Assembly (NCBI GenBank): GCA_045807125.1
Contig: JBJMHZ010000028.1
Coordinates: 62,001-126,000 of the forward strand
Origin: JBJMHZ01 sp045807125
Lineage (GTDB): Bacteria > Actinomycetota > Actinomycetes > JAWWOL01
Direction of reading: 5' to 3'
Length of the DNA: 64,000 nucleotides
Under the pieces are notes generated by a model. That model saw nothing but the letters and a program-made list of their open reading frames with translations, did not search any database and was not told where the DNA came from. Made by a program: the position numbers and the translations under genes. Positions 25,217 to 33,147 of the stretch are shown piece after piece (the stretch's first letter is position 1; the number at the start of each line of letters is the position of its first letter).

Positions 25217-26554
25217 CTAGATGGCGGCTGCGACCGGGCGGATCGGCACCGCCGGCACGTCCAGCGCAGCCGCCATCCGCTCGAACGCGACGATCGTGTC
25301 GCTCTCACGGCCCATTGCCTTGAGCACCGCCGCGAGCTCGCGCCATACCGGCGCGGCCTGCCGCCTGGCGCCGTACGACTCGAGCGCCACTGCGGCGTGC
25401 TCGTAGGCGGTCACCGCCTCGTCGACGTCGCCGGCCGCCAGCAGCGCAGCGGCCAGCACGGCCAGCACCCGCGCCCGCTCGAGCGGGACCGACGGCACGC
25501 GCCGCAACGCAGCCCGTGCGGTGACCACCGCGTCGCTGACCCGACCGGCCAGCAGGCAGCAGCGGGCCAGCTCCTTCTCCGCCCAGGCGAGATCGGCTGG
25601 GCTGCCGCCAGCCTCGGCCATGCCTTCGATCGACTCGCGCAGCTGCTTCTCGGCCGCGGCGAGGTCGGCGTCGGGCAGGCGAAGGGAGTAGCTGGCGGCG
25701 TTGCCGCGCAGGGCCGCGACGGCGAACGCGTGACCGATCTCGCCGTACAGGGCGATGGCCCGATCGGCGAGCTTGATCGCGGACCGCACCTGCCCGCGCG
25801 CCTCGGCGACGGCGGCAGCGTTCCAATAGGCCGCGCCTCGCGCTCGCATCGACCCGCTCGCCTCGGCGGAGACCACGACGGAGTCGATGAGCATCTGCGC
25901 ACGAGTCAGGTCGCCCCGCTCGTAGTAGGCACCCATCAGGGTCGAGGCCAGCTCGACTCGCTCGTCGCTCACCACGCCACCGGCGGTGTCCAGCGGCCCG
26001 ACCTCGGCGAGCGCTGCCTCGCCGAGGTCGATCGCGCGCCCCAGGTCACCGACGTGCGTGTAGGCGCGGCACAGGCCCACCGCAACGGTCACCCGGCTCA
26101 CGCTCGAGGGCAGGTCGCGCGCGTCGAGCAGTGCCTCGAACTCGGCGATCGCATCGTCCAGCCGGCCGAGAGCCTCGTCTGCCCGAGCGAGCCCGAGCAG
26201 CGCTTCGTACCGCTCCGGGTCGTACGCGCTCCCCATGACGACCGCCTGCTCGTGGGCGGCCGCGAACCGCTCGCGCGCCGTGGTCGGATCGCCTGAGCCC
26301 AGGGCGACCTCGGCGAACCGAAGGTTCAGCTCGACGGTGCGTCCTTCGTCGCCGCGCCCCGTGGTGAGGTGCTCGACGGTCGTGCCGAGCTGCTCGGCGA
26401 GCGAGGCGACCACCGCGGCACTGGGCCGGCGCTTGCTCGCCTCCACGTATGACAGATGGGCAGCGGTGATATGGGCGGCGGCAGCGAGCTCGGCCTGGGA
26501 CAGGCCCTTGCGACGCCGGAGATCGATGACGCGCTGGCCTAGGTCTGCCGTCAT
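25217..26554 (-). CDS. XRE-family HTH regulator with TPR sensor domain (regulator 2)
   Basis: 445 residues, paralogue of the 8193-9581 product. HTH about 5-60 (LGQRVIDLRRRKGLSQAELAAAAHITAAHL...), then TPR-like helices to the C-terminus. Shared blocks with regulator 1 include TVEHLTTGRGDEGR/SVQYLHTGRDEG, ELNLRFAEVALGSGDPTTARERF/ELDLRFAELALRSSDAATAREQF and MRARGAAYWNAAAVAEARGQV/PRARAAAYWNAALVADARGDV. ATG at 26554 follows GGGGAGG at good spacing, preferred over an upstream in-frame start at 26647. A TTGACC-N6-GTTG element (complement of 26632-26647) in its own upstream region suggests autoregulation. Predicted receptor for the adjacent peptide. Confidence 0.8.
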   Translation of the reverse strand: MTADLGQRVIDLRRRKGLSQAELAAAAHITAAHLSYVEASKRRPSAAVVASLAEQLGTTVEHLTTGRGDEGRTVELNLRFAEVALGSGDPTTARERFAAAHEQAVVMGSAYDPERYEALLGLARADEALGRLDDAIAEFEALLDARDLPSSVSRVTVAVGLCRAYTHVGDLGRAIDLGEAALAEVGPLDTAGGVVSDERVELASTLMGAYYERGDLTRAQMLIDSVVVSAEASGSMRARGAAYWNAAAVAEARGQVRSAIKLADRAIALYGEIGHAFAVAALRGNAASYSLRLPDADLAAAEKQLRESIEGMAEAGGSPADLAWAEKELARCCLLAGRVSDAVVTARAALRRVPSVPLERARVLAVLAAALLAAGDVDEAVTAYEHAAVALESYGARRQAAPVWRELAAVLKAMGRESDTIVAFERMAAALDVPAVPIRPVAAAI

Positions 26555-26725
26555 GGCGCGTTGCCTCCCCTGCCCCCCATGGGGCTCTCGCGATGTGGCG
26601 ATGGGCAGTGACAATACCGCCTGACTACGCGCAACGGCGACGGTCAATTCGCCGCCATTCCTCGAGCCCCGCCCGACCGGCGTCGGCGAGCCTCATGGAT
26701 GAGATAGCCGAGGATGTGCGAGGAC

Positions 26726-26743
26726 CGGCCGATCAGCCGGCCG
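26726..26743 (-). terminator. Hairpin downstream of sdhB
   Basis: CGGCCG (26726-26731), loop of six, CGGCCG (26738-26743): a perfect six-base-pair stem five bases after the sdhB stop. It probably ends the sdhCAB transcript before the regulator 2 promoter. No U-tract. Confidence 0.5.
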
Positions 26744-26748
26744 TCTCG

Positions 26749-27492
26749 TCAGTCGCGCTTGCCCTTGCCCCGCTTCACGAACGGCAGGAACTGCTTGTCG
26801 ATCACCCGCTCCTTGAGCGGAATGATCGCATTGTCCGTGATGTGAATGTCCTCCGGGCACACCTCTGAGCAGCACTTCGTGATGTTGCAGTAGCCGATGC
26901 CGCCCGGCTCCCAGGACGGCTTGGCCCCGCCCTGCTCGGTCAGCGGGTGCATATCGAGCTCGGCGTACTTGAGGAAGAACCGCGGACCGGCGAAGGCCGG
27001 CTTGTTCTCCTCGTGGTCTCGGATGACGTGGCAGACGTTCTGGCACATGAAGCACTCGATGCACTTGTGGAACTCCTGGAGCCGGTCGATATCGACCTGG
27101 GCCATGCGCCGGTGACCGTCCTCGTCCGGCTTCGAGAGCACCAGCTCGGGGACCTCCCGCGCGACCTCGTAGTTGAACGAGACGTCGGTGACGAGGTCGC
27201 GGACGAGCGGGAAGGCGCGCATCGGCGCGACCGTGATGGTGGCGCCCTCCTCGAACAGGTTCATCCTGGTCATGCACATGAGGCGCGGCTTGCCGTTGAT
27301 CTCCGCGCTGCACGAGCCGCACTTGCCGGCCTTGCAGTTCCACCGGACGGCCAGATCGCCGGCCTGGGTGGCCTGGAGGCGGTGGATGACGTCGAGGACG
27401 ACCTCACCCTCCTCGGCCTGCACCTCGTAGTCGACGAACTCGCCGGTCTCGCCGTTGCCCCGCCAGATGCGAAGGTGCGCGGTGTACCCCAT
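26749..27492 (-). CDS. sdhB: Succinate dehydrogenase iron-sulphur subunit (Sdh1 type)
   Basis: 247 residues; carries three Fe-S clusters taking electrons from FAD to the membrane anchor. 2Fe-2S: WNCKAGKCGSCSAEINGKPRLMC (about 52-74). Second half: CIECFMCQNVC for one cubane cluster and CNITKCCSEVCPEDI for the others. Sequence and gene order (anchor, flavoprotein, Fe-S) match mycobacterial Rv0249c-Rv0247c, not the classical sdhCDAB. Coupled to sdhA three bases upstream. Confidence 0.93.
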   Translation of the reverse strand: MGYTAHLRIWRGNGETGEFVDYEVQAEEGEVVLDVIHRLQATQAGDLAVRWNCKAGKCGSCSAEINGKPRLMCMTRMNLFEEGATITVAPMRAFPLVRDLVTDVSFNYEVAREVPELVLSKPDEDGHRRMAQVDIDRLQEFHKCIECFMCQNVCHVIRDHEENKPAFAGPRFFLKYAELDMHPLTEQGGAKPSWEPGGIGYCNITKCCSEVCPEDIHITDNAIIPLKERVIDKQFLPFVKRGKGKRD

Positions 27493-27495
27493 CTC

Positions 27496-29343
27496 TCACG
27501 CCTCCTGGAAGAGCTGCTCGAGCTCGTCGGGCATCGTCGGCAGCGGGATCTCGTCGATCGCGATGTCGTCCCCGTGCAGCGGGTCGGCGTCGCCGTGCTG
27601 GCGGATGCGGACGTTGACCGCCCCCCAGTGCTCCTTGTCGGTGGCGGGGAAGTCGTCGCGGGTGTGCCCGCCGCGGCTCTCCTTTCGGGTCAGCGCGGCG
27701 CGGGTGACGCACTCGGCGACCGTGAGCAGGCTCGGCATGTCGGTGGCGAGGTTCCAGCCCGGGTTGAAGCAGGGATCGCCGCCGACCGTCATCTTCTGCG
27801 CGCGCTCCTTGAGCTCGCCGATCTTCTCCAGCGCCAGGAGCATCTCGGCCTCGGTGCGGATGATGCCGACGTTGGCCTGCATCGTGTCCTGGAGCTCGGA
27901 GTGCAGCGCGTACGGGTTCTCGCCGCCGTCGCGGCCGAACGGCGCGACGACCTCGGCCACCCAGCGGGACACGTCGGCGACGTCGACGTCGGGCGCGGAG
28001 ACGAGCCCGGTGGCGTACGCGGCCGCAGCCTCGCCGGCCCGCTTGCCGAAGACCACGAGGTCGCCCAGCGAGTTGCCGCCCAGCCGGTTGGCACCGTGCA
28101 TGCCGGCTGCCACCTCGCCGCAGGCGTACAGGCCGGGGACGGTCGCCGCGGCGGTGTCGGCTTCGACCCGGACGCCGCCCATGACGTAGTGGCAGGTGGG
28201 GCCGACCTCCATCGGCTCCTTGGTGATGTCCACGTCGGCCAGCTGCTTGAACTGGTGGTACATCGACGGCAGCCGGCGCCGGATGTAGTCGGCCGGGCGG
28301 CGGGAGGCGATGTCGAGGAACGCACCGCCGTGCGGCGAGCCACGGCCGGCCTTCACCTCGGAGTTGATGGCCCGCGCGACCTCGTCGCGCGGCAGCAGGT
28401 CGGGCGTGCGCCGGGCGTTGGACCGGTCGGTGTACCAGCGGTCGGCCTCCTCCTCGGTCTCCGCGGTCTCGGAGCGGAAGACGTCGGGCACGTAGTTGAA
28501 CATGAACCGCTCGCCCTTGTCGTTGCGCAGCGTCCCGCCGTCGCCCCGCACCCCCTCGGTGACGAGGATGCCGCGCACCGACGGCGGCCAGACCATCCCG
28601 GTCGGGTGGAACTGGACGAACTCCATGTCGATGAGGTCGGCGCCCGACCACAGGGCGAGCGAGTGCCCGTCGCCGCTGTACTCCCAGGAGTTCGAGGTGA
28701 CCTTGAAGATCTTGCCGATGCCGCCGGTGGCGAGCACCACGGCCTTCGACCGCAGCACCACGAACCGGCCGCTGTCCCGGTAGTACGCGAGCACGCCGGC
28801 GACCGCCTCGCCGTCCTTCAGCAGCCGGACGACCTTGCACTCCATCAGGACGTCGATGCCGCGGTGGATCGCGTGGTACTGCAGGGTGCGGATCATCTCC
28901 AGCCCGGTGCGGTCGCCCACGTGCGCGAGGCGGGCGAAGCGGTGACCACCGAAATCGCGCTGCAGGATGCGGCCGTCGGGGGTGCGGTCGAACAGCGCGC
29001 CCCACTCCTCGAGCTCGAGGACGCGAGCCGGCGCCTCCTGCGCGTGCAGTTGCGCCATCCGCCAGTTGTTGAGCATCTTGCCGCCGCGCATGGTGTCGCG
29101 GAAGTGCACCTGCCAGTTGTCGTCGGCGTAGACGTTGCCGAGCGCGGCCGCGATGCCGCCCTCGGCCATGACGGTGTGGGCCTTGCCCAGCAGGGACTTG
29201 CACACCATGGCGGTGCGGGCGCCCATGGCGGACGCCTCGATCGCGGCGCGGATGCCGGCGCCACCGGCTCCGACCACCACGACGTCGTAGTCGCGGGTCT
29301 CGAGCCCGGCCAGGTCGGTCGCCGCCGAAGCGCTCTGCGTCAT
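27496..29343 (-). CDS. sdhA: Succinate dehydrogenase flavoprotein subunit (Sdh1 type)
   Basis: 615 residues; oxidises succinate to fumarate with covalently bound FAD. Dinucleotide fold YDVVVVGAGGAGIRAAIEAS near residue 18; flavinylation His in LLGKAHTVMAEGGIAAAL; substrate region MEFVQFHPTGMVWPPSVRGILVTEGVRGDGG; TCHYVMGGVRVEADT; AANRLGGNS-like NRLGGNSLGDLVVFG. ATG overlaps the anchor gene stop (ATGA). The longer upstream frame is part of the anchor gene region and is not used. Cytoplasmic face of the membrane. Confidence 0.94.
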   Translation of the reverse strand: MTQSASAATDLAGLETRDYDVVVVGAGGAGIRAAIEASAMGARTAMVCKSLLGKAHTVMAEGGIAAALGNVYADDNWQVHFRDTMRGGKMLNNWRMAQLHAQEAPARVLELEEWGALFDRTPDGRILQRDFGGHRFARLAHVGDRTGLEMIRTLQYHAIHRGIDVLMECKVVRLLKDGEAVAGVLAYYRDSGRFVVLRSKAVVLATGGIGKIFKVTSNSWEYSGDGHSLALWSGADLIDMEFVQFHPTGMVWPPSVRGILVTEGVRGDGGTLRNDKGERFMFNYVPDVFRSETAETEEEADRWYTDRSNARRTPDLLPRDEVARAINSEVKAGRGSPHGGAFLDIASRRPADYIRRRLPSMYHQFKQLADVDITKEPMEVGPTCHYVMGGVRVEADTAAATVPGLYACGEVAAGMHGANRLGGNSLGDLVVFGKRAGEAAAAYATGLVSAPDVDVADVSRWVAEVVAPFGRDGGENPYALHSELQDTMQANVGIIRTEAEMLLALEKIGELKERAQKMTVGGDPCFNPGWNLATDMPSLLTVAECVTRAALTRKESRGGHTRDDFPATDKEHWGAVNVRIRQHGDADPLHGDDIAIDEIPLPTMPDELEQLFQEA

Positions 29344-30152
29344 CAGAAGAACCTCGGGTCGTTGAAGGCGCCGACCGCCACCAGCCGGATATAGAGGTCG
29401 GCCAGGCCGACGAACACCAGGCTGGCCCAGGCGAACGAGCCGTGCCTGGCGTTGAGCTTGCTGGCGACGGTCCAGAGCCGGTAGCGGAACGGGTGCTTGG
29501 AGAAGTGCTTGAGCCGGCCGCCCACGATGTGCCGGCAGGAGTGGCAGGAGAACGTGTAGAGCGCCAGCAGGATCACGTTGACCACGAGGACCAGCGTGCC
29601 GAGGCTCATGCCGACGCTGCCGCCGAAGTTGAACGCGCGCACGGCGTCGAAGGTCAGCATCCCGATGAAGAAGACTGCGGCGTACCACCAAAGCCGGTGC
29701 GTGTTCTGCACGACGAGGAGCTTGCGCTCGCCGTTGTAGCGGCTCATCGGCTCTGCCACGGCGCAGGCTGGCGGCGAGAGGAAGAACGAGCGGTAGTAGG
29801 CCTTGCGGTAGTAGTAGCAGGTGGCCCGGAACGACAGCGGGAACGTCATCCAGAAGATCCGTGACAGCCAGAACACGTCGCCGAAGAACCTGCCGAACAC
29901 GCCCTCGCCGCCGCACGCGTCGGCGGTGCACGGGGAGTAGAGCGGGGAGATCAGGTGCCGGCCGCCCTCGGTCACCTTGAAGTTGTCGCCGATGAGGATC
30001 GCGTACGTGGAGTAGACGACGAACCCGCCGAGCACCACCACGTAGATCAGCGGCTGGACCCACCAGCGGTCGGTGCGCAGGTGCGGCTGCGGCGGGCCGC
30101 CGCGGGTGTTGGTGCCACCGAACCGCCTGCGGGCCACGGTGCTGGACGCCAT
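29343..30152 (-). CDS. sdhC: Succinate dehydrogenase membrane anchor (Rv0249c-like)
   Basis: 269 residues with about five membrane helices (for example WWVQPLIYVVVLGGFVVYSTYAI near 30-52). It resembles the single large anchor of mycobacterial Sdh1 and replaces separate SdhC and SdhD. The periplasmic pair CTADAC and the motif FSCHSCRHIVGGRLKHFSKHPF are visible; His residues in the helices are candidate haem or quinone-site ligands. ATG at 30152 has GAGGGGAG upstream. First gene of the operon; promoter expected in 30153-30346, shared with the divergent carboxypeptidase gene. Confidence 0.85.
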   Translation of the reverse strand: MASSTVARRRFGGTNTRGGPPQPHLRTDRWWVQPLIYVVVLGGFVVYSTYAILIGDNFKVTEGGRHLISPLYSPCTADACGGEGVFGRFFGDVFWLSRIFWMTFPLSFRATCYYYRKAYYRSFFLSPPACAVAEPMSRYNGERKLLVVQNTHRLWWYAAVFFIGMLTFDAVRAFNFGGSVGMSLGTLVLVVNVILLALYTFSCHSCRHIVGGRLKHFSKHPFRYRLWTVASKLNARHGSFAWASLVFVGLADLYIRLVAVGAFNDPRFF

Positions 30153-30346
30153 GCCGCTCCCCTCGCTCGTCCCTCGCTGGGCGGCCCCGCCCCCGATCCG
30201 TCGCGCGGCAGGTCGCTGACCACGCAGAACGGGGAGAGAGGCAGCAGACAGACTACGCCCGGGCCCGGGCGGACCGGCGCACCGGGCCATTGCACGCGGC
30301 GACAGCGGATCGGTCGACAATGACGGGCGTGGCCCCTCTCGGCAGG

Positions 30347-30352
30347 TAGCCT
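30347..30352 (+). promoter_or_regulatory. Putative -10 element giving a leaderless carboxypeptidase mRNA
   Basis: TAGCCT lies eight bases before the ATG at 30361. Transcription would start on or next to the A of the start codon, and no ribosome-binding site is present, which fits leaderless translation, common in actinobacteria. No convincing -35 element. Confidence 0.4.
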
Positions 30353-30360
30353 GACCGATC

Positions 30361-31536
30361 ATGCGCTCCCTCAGCCGGCTCGCCGTCGCTCCGGCCCTAG
30401 CGGCGGCGCTCGTCGTGGCCCCGGCAACGCCCGTCCTGGCCGCCCCGGCCGACCCGGGCATCGCCGCGGCGCCGGTCGTCGGCGGCCCCGGGCTTGCCGC
30501 GAAGGGGCTCGTGGTCGACCAGCTCCCCGGTGCGCCGCCGCTGCCCAAGCACCTGTCCGCCTCCGGGTGGATGGTCGCCGACCTCGGCACCGGCGAGGTG
30601 CTGGCGGCCCGCGACCCGCACGGGCGCTACATGCCGGCCAGCACGCTGAAGATCCTGACCGCCGTCACGCTGCTGCCCCGCCTCGACCCGGCCACGGTGG
30701 TGCGCACGTCCTACGAGGACGCCGCCGTCGACGGCACCAAGGTCGGCATGGTGCCCGGCTTCGGCTACACCGTCCGCGACCTGTTCACCGCGATGCTGGT
30801 GATGTCGGCCAACGATGCGGCCCGTGGCCTGGCCGAGGCGTACGGCGGCGTGCCACGGACGGTGCGGGCGATGAACGCGGAGGCGCGCTACCTGCACGCC
30901 ACCGACACGGTGGCCCGCACGCCCCACGGGCTCGACGCCCCCGGTCAGGCGACCAGCGCGTACGACCTCGCCCTGCTGGCCAAGGCCGGCCTCGCGATGC
31001 CGGCCTTCCGGCACTACGTCGGCATCGTGTCGGCGACGTTCCCGGCGCCGCGCCACCGGCACTACCAGGTCTACACGCACGACCGGTTGCTGGTGAACTA
31101 CCGCGGCGCGATCGGGGTCAAGGACGGCTACACGGTGGCGGCGCGGGCCAGCTTCGTCGGCGCGGCCACCCGGCACGGTCATACGCTCGTCGTGACGCTG
31201 CTGCACGCCGACCCCTACTGCTGGCACGAGGCGGCCGCGCTGCTCGACTGGGGCTTCGCCGCGCTCGGCCAGGTGCGACCGGTCGGCACCCTCGTCGCGG
31301 CCGGCGACGCGACCGTGCCGGTCGTGGTCGCCGCCCCCGCGCCGAAGGCGGGGACGACCGGCCGCACCGTCGCCGCGGCGGCGACCCGGCCGGCCGGCAG
31401 CGGCCCGTCCGGCTGGCTCACCGCGCCGATGGGCGCCGCCGTCGGGGCCGGGCTCATCGTCGTCCTCCTGGCCCAGAGCCACCTGCGCCGCCGCCGGCGG
31501 TACGGTCGAAGCCGCCTCAAGCTGCCGCCGATCTAA
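30361..31536 (+). CDS. D-alanyl-D-alanine carboxypeptidase (S11), membrane-anchored, with KDG in place of KTG
   Basis: 391 residues. Signal peptide (1-27, ...VLAAPA); penicillin-binding motifs SxxK as PASTLKIL (about 99) and SxN as MSANDAARGLAEAYG; third motif GVKDGYTVAARASFVGAATRHG, where the usual K-T/S-G is K-D-G. A C-terminal membrane helix (GAAVGAGLIVVLLAQ, about 360-375) and basic tail anchor it. The family trims the terminal D-Ala from peptidoglycan stem peptides outside the membrane. The KDG change may alter substrate or reduce activity. Stop overlaps the convergent RNA ligase-like gene by four bases. Confidence 0.88.
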   Translation: MRSLSRLAVAPALAAALVVAPATPVLAAPADPGIAAAPVVGGPGLAAKGLVVDQLPGAPPLPKHLSASGWMVADLGTGEVLAARDPHGRYMPASTLKILTAVTLLPRLDPATVVRTSYEDAAVDGTKVGMVPGFGYTVRDLFTAMLVMSANDAARGLAEAYGGVPRTVRAMNAEARYLHATDTVARTPHGLDAPGQATSAYDLALLAKAGLAMPAFRHYVGIVSATFPAPRHRHYQVYTHDRLLVNYRGAIGVKDGYTVAARASFVGAATRHGHTLVVTLLHADPYCWHEAAALLDWGFAALGQVRPVGTLVAAGDATVPVVVAAPAPKAGTTGRTVAAAATRPAGSGPSGWLTAPMGAAVGAGLIVVLLAQSHLRRRRRYGRSRLKLPPI

Positions 31537-32114
31537 GAGCGCTCGCGGCCGCTTCGCCCGAGGGGGAAGTCGCGCAACGGCCGCCACACCTCGTCATCGC
31601 CCTGCTCGAACAATGAGAAGGCATCGACCCGGAAGCGCGCCTCGAAGGCGGTCAGCGTCTCGAAGGCGTGATCGAGCACGTCGTCGGGGAGGTCGTGCCC
31701 GACCGTGACGTGGGGGTGGTAGTTGAACCGGGTCTGGCGGGCCAGCGGTCCGCTGCGCACCGCGCGCTCCAGCCGCTCGCAGTCGCTGATGCCCTCCACC
31801 AGCGGCACGAAGACCACCGGCGAGACGGGGCGGAAGGTGCCCGAGCCGCGCAGGTGGATGTCGAACCCGCGGTGCTCCTCGGCCAGGCCGCAGAGGTGGT
31901 CGATGACGGCCGGCAGGGATCGGCGCGGGAGCCGGGTGGGCGGCAGCAGCGTCACGTGCGGCGGGATGGCCCCCGCGTTGGGGTCGCCGAGCCGCTTGCG
32001 CCAATCGGCCAGCTCCGCGCCGTGCGGGTCGGGAATGCCGATGGCGACGCCGTACGTGCCGTACCCGCCCTGGCTGGCCTGCCTGGCCCGCTCCACCTGC
32101 CTGCCCTGCTCCAC
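31533..32114 (-). CDS. 2'-5' RNA ligase superfamily protein (2H phosphoesterase)
   Basis: 193 residues with the two HxT/S motifs of the 2H superfamily: PPHVTLLPPTRLP and NYHPHVTVGHDLP. The family includes ThpR-like 2',3'-cyclic phosphodiesterases acting on RNA ends. GTG at 32114 lies three bases after the trpS stop, so it is co-transcribed with trpS. The N-terminal 17 residues come from a GC-rich repetitive stretch and may be added by upstream start choice; an in-frame GTG further in is possible. Biological substrate unknown. Confidence 0.8.
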   Translation of the reverse strand: MEQGRQVERARQASQGGYGTYGVAIGIPDPHGAELADWRKRLGDPNAGAIPPHVTLLPPTRLPRRSLPAVIDHLCGLAEEHRGFDIHLRGSGTFRPVSPVVFVPLVEGISDCERLERAVRSGPLARQTRFNYHPHVTVGHDLPDDVLDHAFETLTAFEARFRVDAFSLFEQGDDEVWRPLRDFPLGRSGRERS

Positions 32115-32117
32115 CGG

Positions 32118-33134
32118 CTACGCCTTCGCCGGCAGGAGCCCGACCCGGTCGCGGACGAGCGCCATCGTCGCCATGGCCACCGAGCGGGCCCGGTCGGCGC
32201 CCTCGGCGAGGACGGCGTCGAGGGTCTCGGCGTCGTCCAGGTAGGCCTGCGTGCGCTCCTGCACCGGCCGGGCGAATTCGACGACGAGCTCGGCGAGGTC
32301 GCCCTTGAGGTCGCCGTACCCCTTGCCCGCATACGCCTCCTCGAGCTCGGCGATCGACCGGGCGGTGAGCGCCGAGTAGATCTCGAGCAGGTTGGCGATG
32401 CCGGGCTTCGCCGCCTCGTCGTAGCGCACCTCGCGCTCGCTGTCGGTGACCGCCGAGCGCACCTTCTTGCGCAGGGTGGACAGGCTCTCCAGCAGGTAGA
32501 GCGTGCCCTGCGGCGGCAGCGACTTGCTCATCTTGGCCGACGGGTCCTGCAGGTCGGCGACCCTGGCCGTCTCGCGGACGATGTGCGGCTCCGGCACCAC
32601 GAAGGTCTCGCCGAACCGGGCGTTGAACCGCTGCGCGAGGTCGCGGGTCAGCTCGAGGTGCTGCCGCTGGTCCTCGCCGACCGGCACCTTGTCGGCCTGG
32701 TAGAGCACGATGTCGGCGGCCTGGAGGATCGGGTAGGTGAACAGGCCAACGCTCACCGACTGCGACCGGCTCGCCTTGTCCTTGAACTGCGTCATCCGGC
32801 TCGCCTCGCCGTAGCCGGTGAGGCAGTTGAAGATCCACGCCAGCTCGGCGTGCTCGGGCACGTGGCTCTGGACGAAGACGGTGGCCCGCCCCGGGTCGAC
32901 GCCGACGGCCAGCAGCTGGGCCGCGGCGAGCCGGGTGCGCTGGCGCAGGTCCGCGGGCTCCGGGAACCCGGCGGTCAGCGCGTGCAGGTCAACGACGCAG
33001 TAGAAGGCGTCGAGATCGTCCTGCAGCGCTACCCAGTGACGGAGGGCGCCGAGGTAGTTGCCGAGGTGGAACGACGACGCCGTGGGCTGGATCCCCGACA
33101 GCGCCCGCGGGCGGGCAGTGGACGTCTCCGGCAT
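32118..33134 (-). CDS. trpS: Tryptophanyl-tRNA synthetase
   Basis: 338 residues, class Ib aminoacyl-tRNA synthetase. HIGH-type motif in GIQPTASSFHLGNYLGALRHW, KMSKS exactly in DPSAKMSKSLPPQG, and VGEDQRQHLELTRDLAQRFN, which contacts ATP and tryptophan. ATG at 33134 gives the family start (MPETSTARPRALSGIQPT); the longer upstream frame runs into the CNNM gene and is rejected. Lies 13 bp downstream of the CNNM/CorC-like gene and three bases before the 2H-phosphoesterase gene. No T-box or Trp leader is visible. Confidence 0.95.
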   Translation of the reverse strand: MPETSTARPRALSGIQPTASSFHLGNYLGALRHWVALQDDLDAFYCVVDLHALTAGFPEPADLRQRTRLAAAQLLAVGVDPGRATVFVQSHVPEHAELAWIFNCLTGYGEASRMTQFKDKASRSQSVSVGLFTYPILQAADIVLYQADKVPVGEDQRQHLELTRDLAQRFNARFGETFVVPEPHIVRETARVADLQDPSAKMSKSLPPQGTLYLLESLSTLRKKVRSAVTDSEREVRYDEAAKPGIANLLEIYSALTARSIAELEEAYAGKGYGDLKGDLAELVVEFARPVQERTQAYLDDAETLDAVLAEGADRARSVAMATMALVRDRVGLLPAKA

Positions 33135-33147
33135 GAGCGCAATTCTG

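Noticed and set aside
26947..29394. Long + strand open frame over sdhB and sdhA
   Set aside because: Antisense shadow of clear succinate dehydrogenase genes; no recognisable motif.
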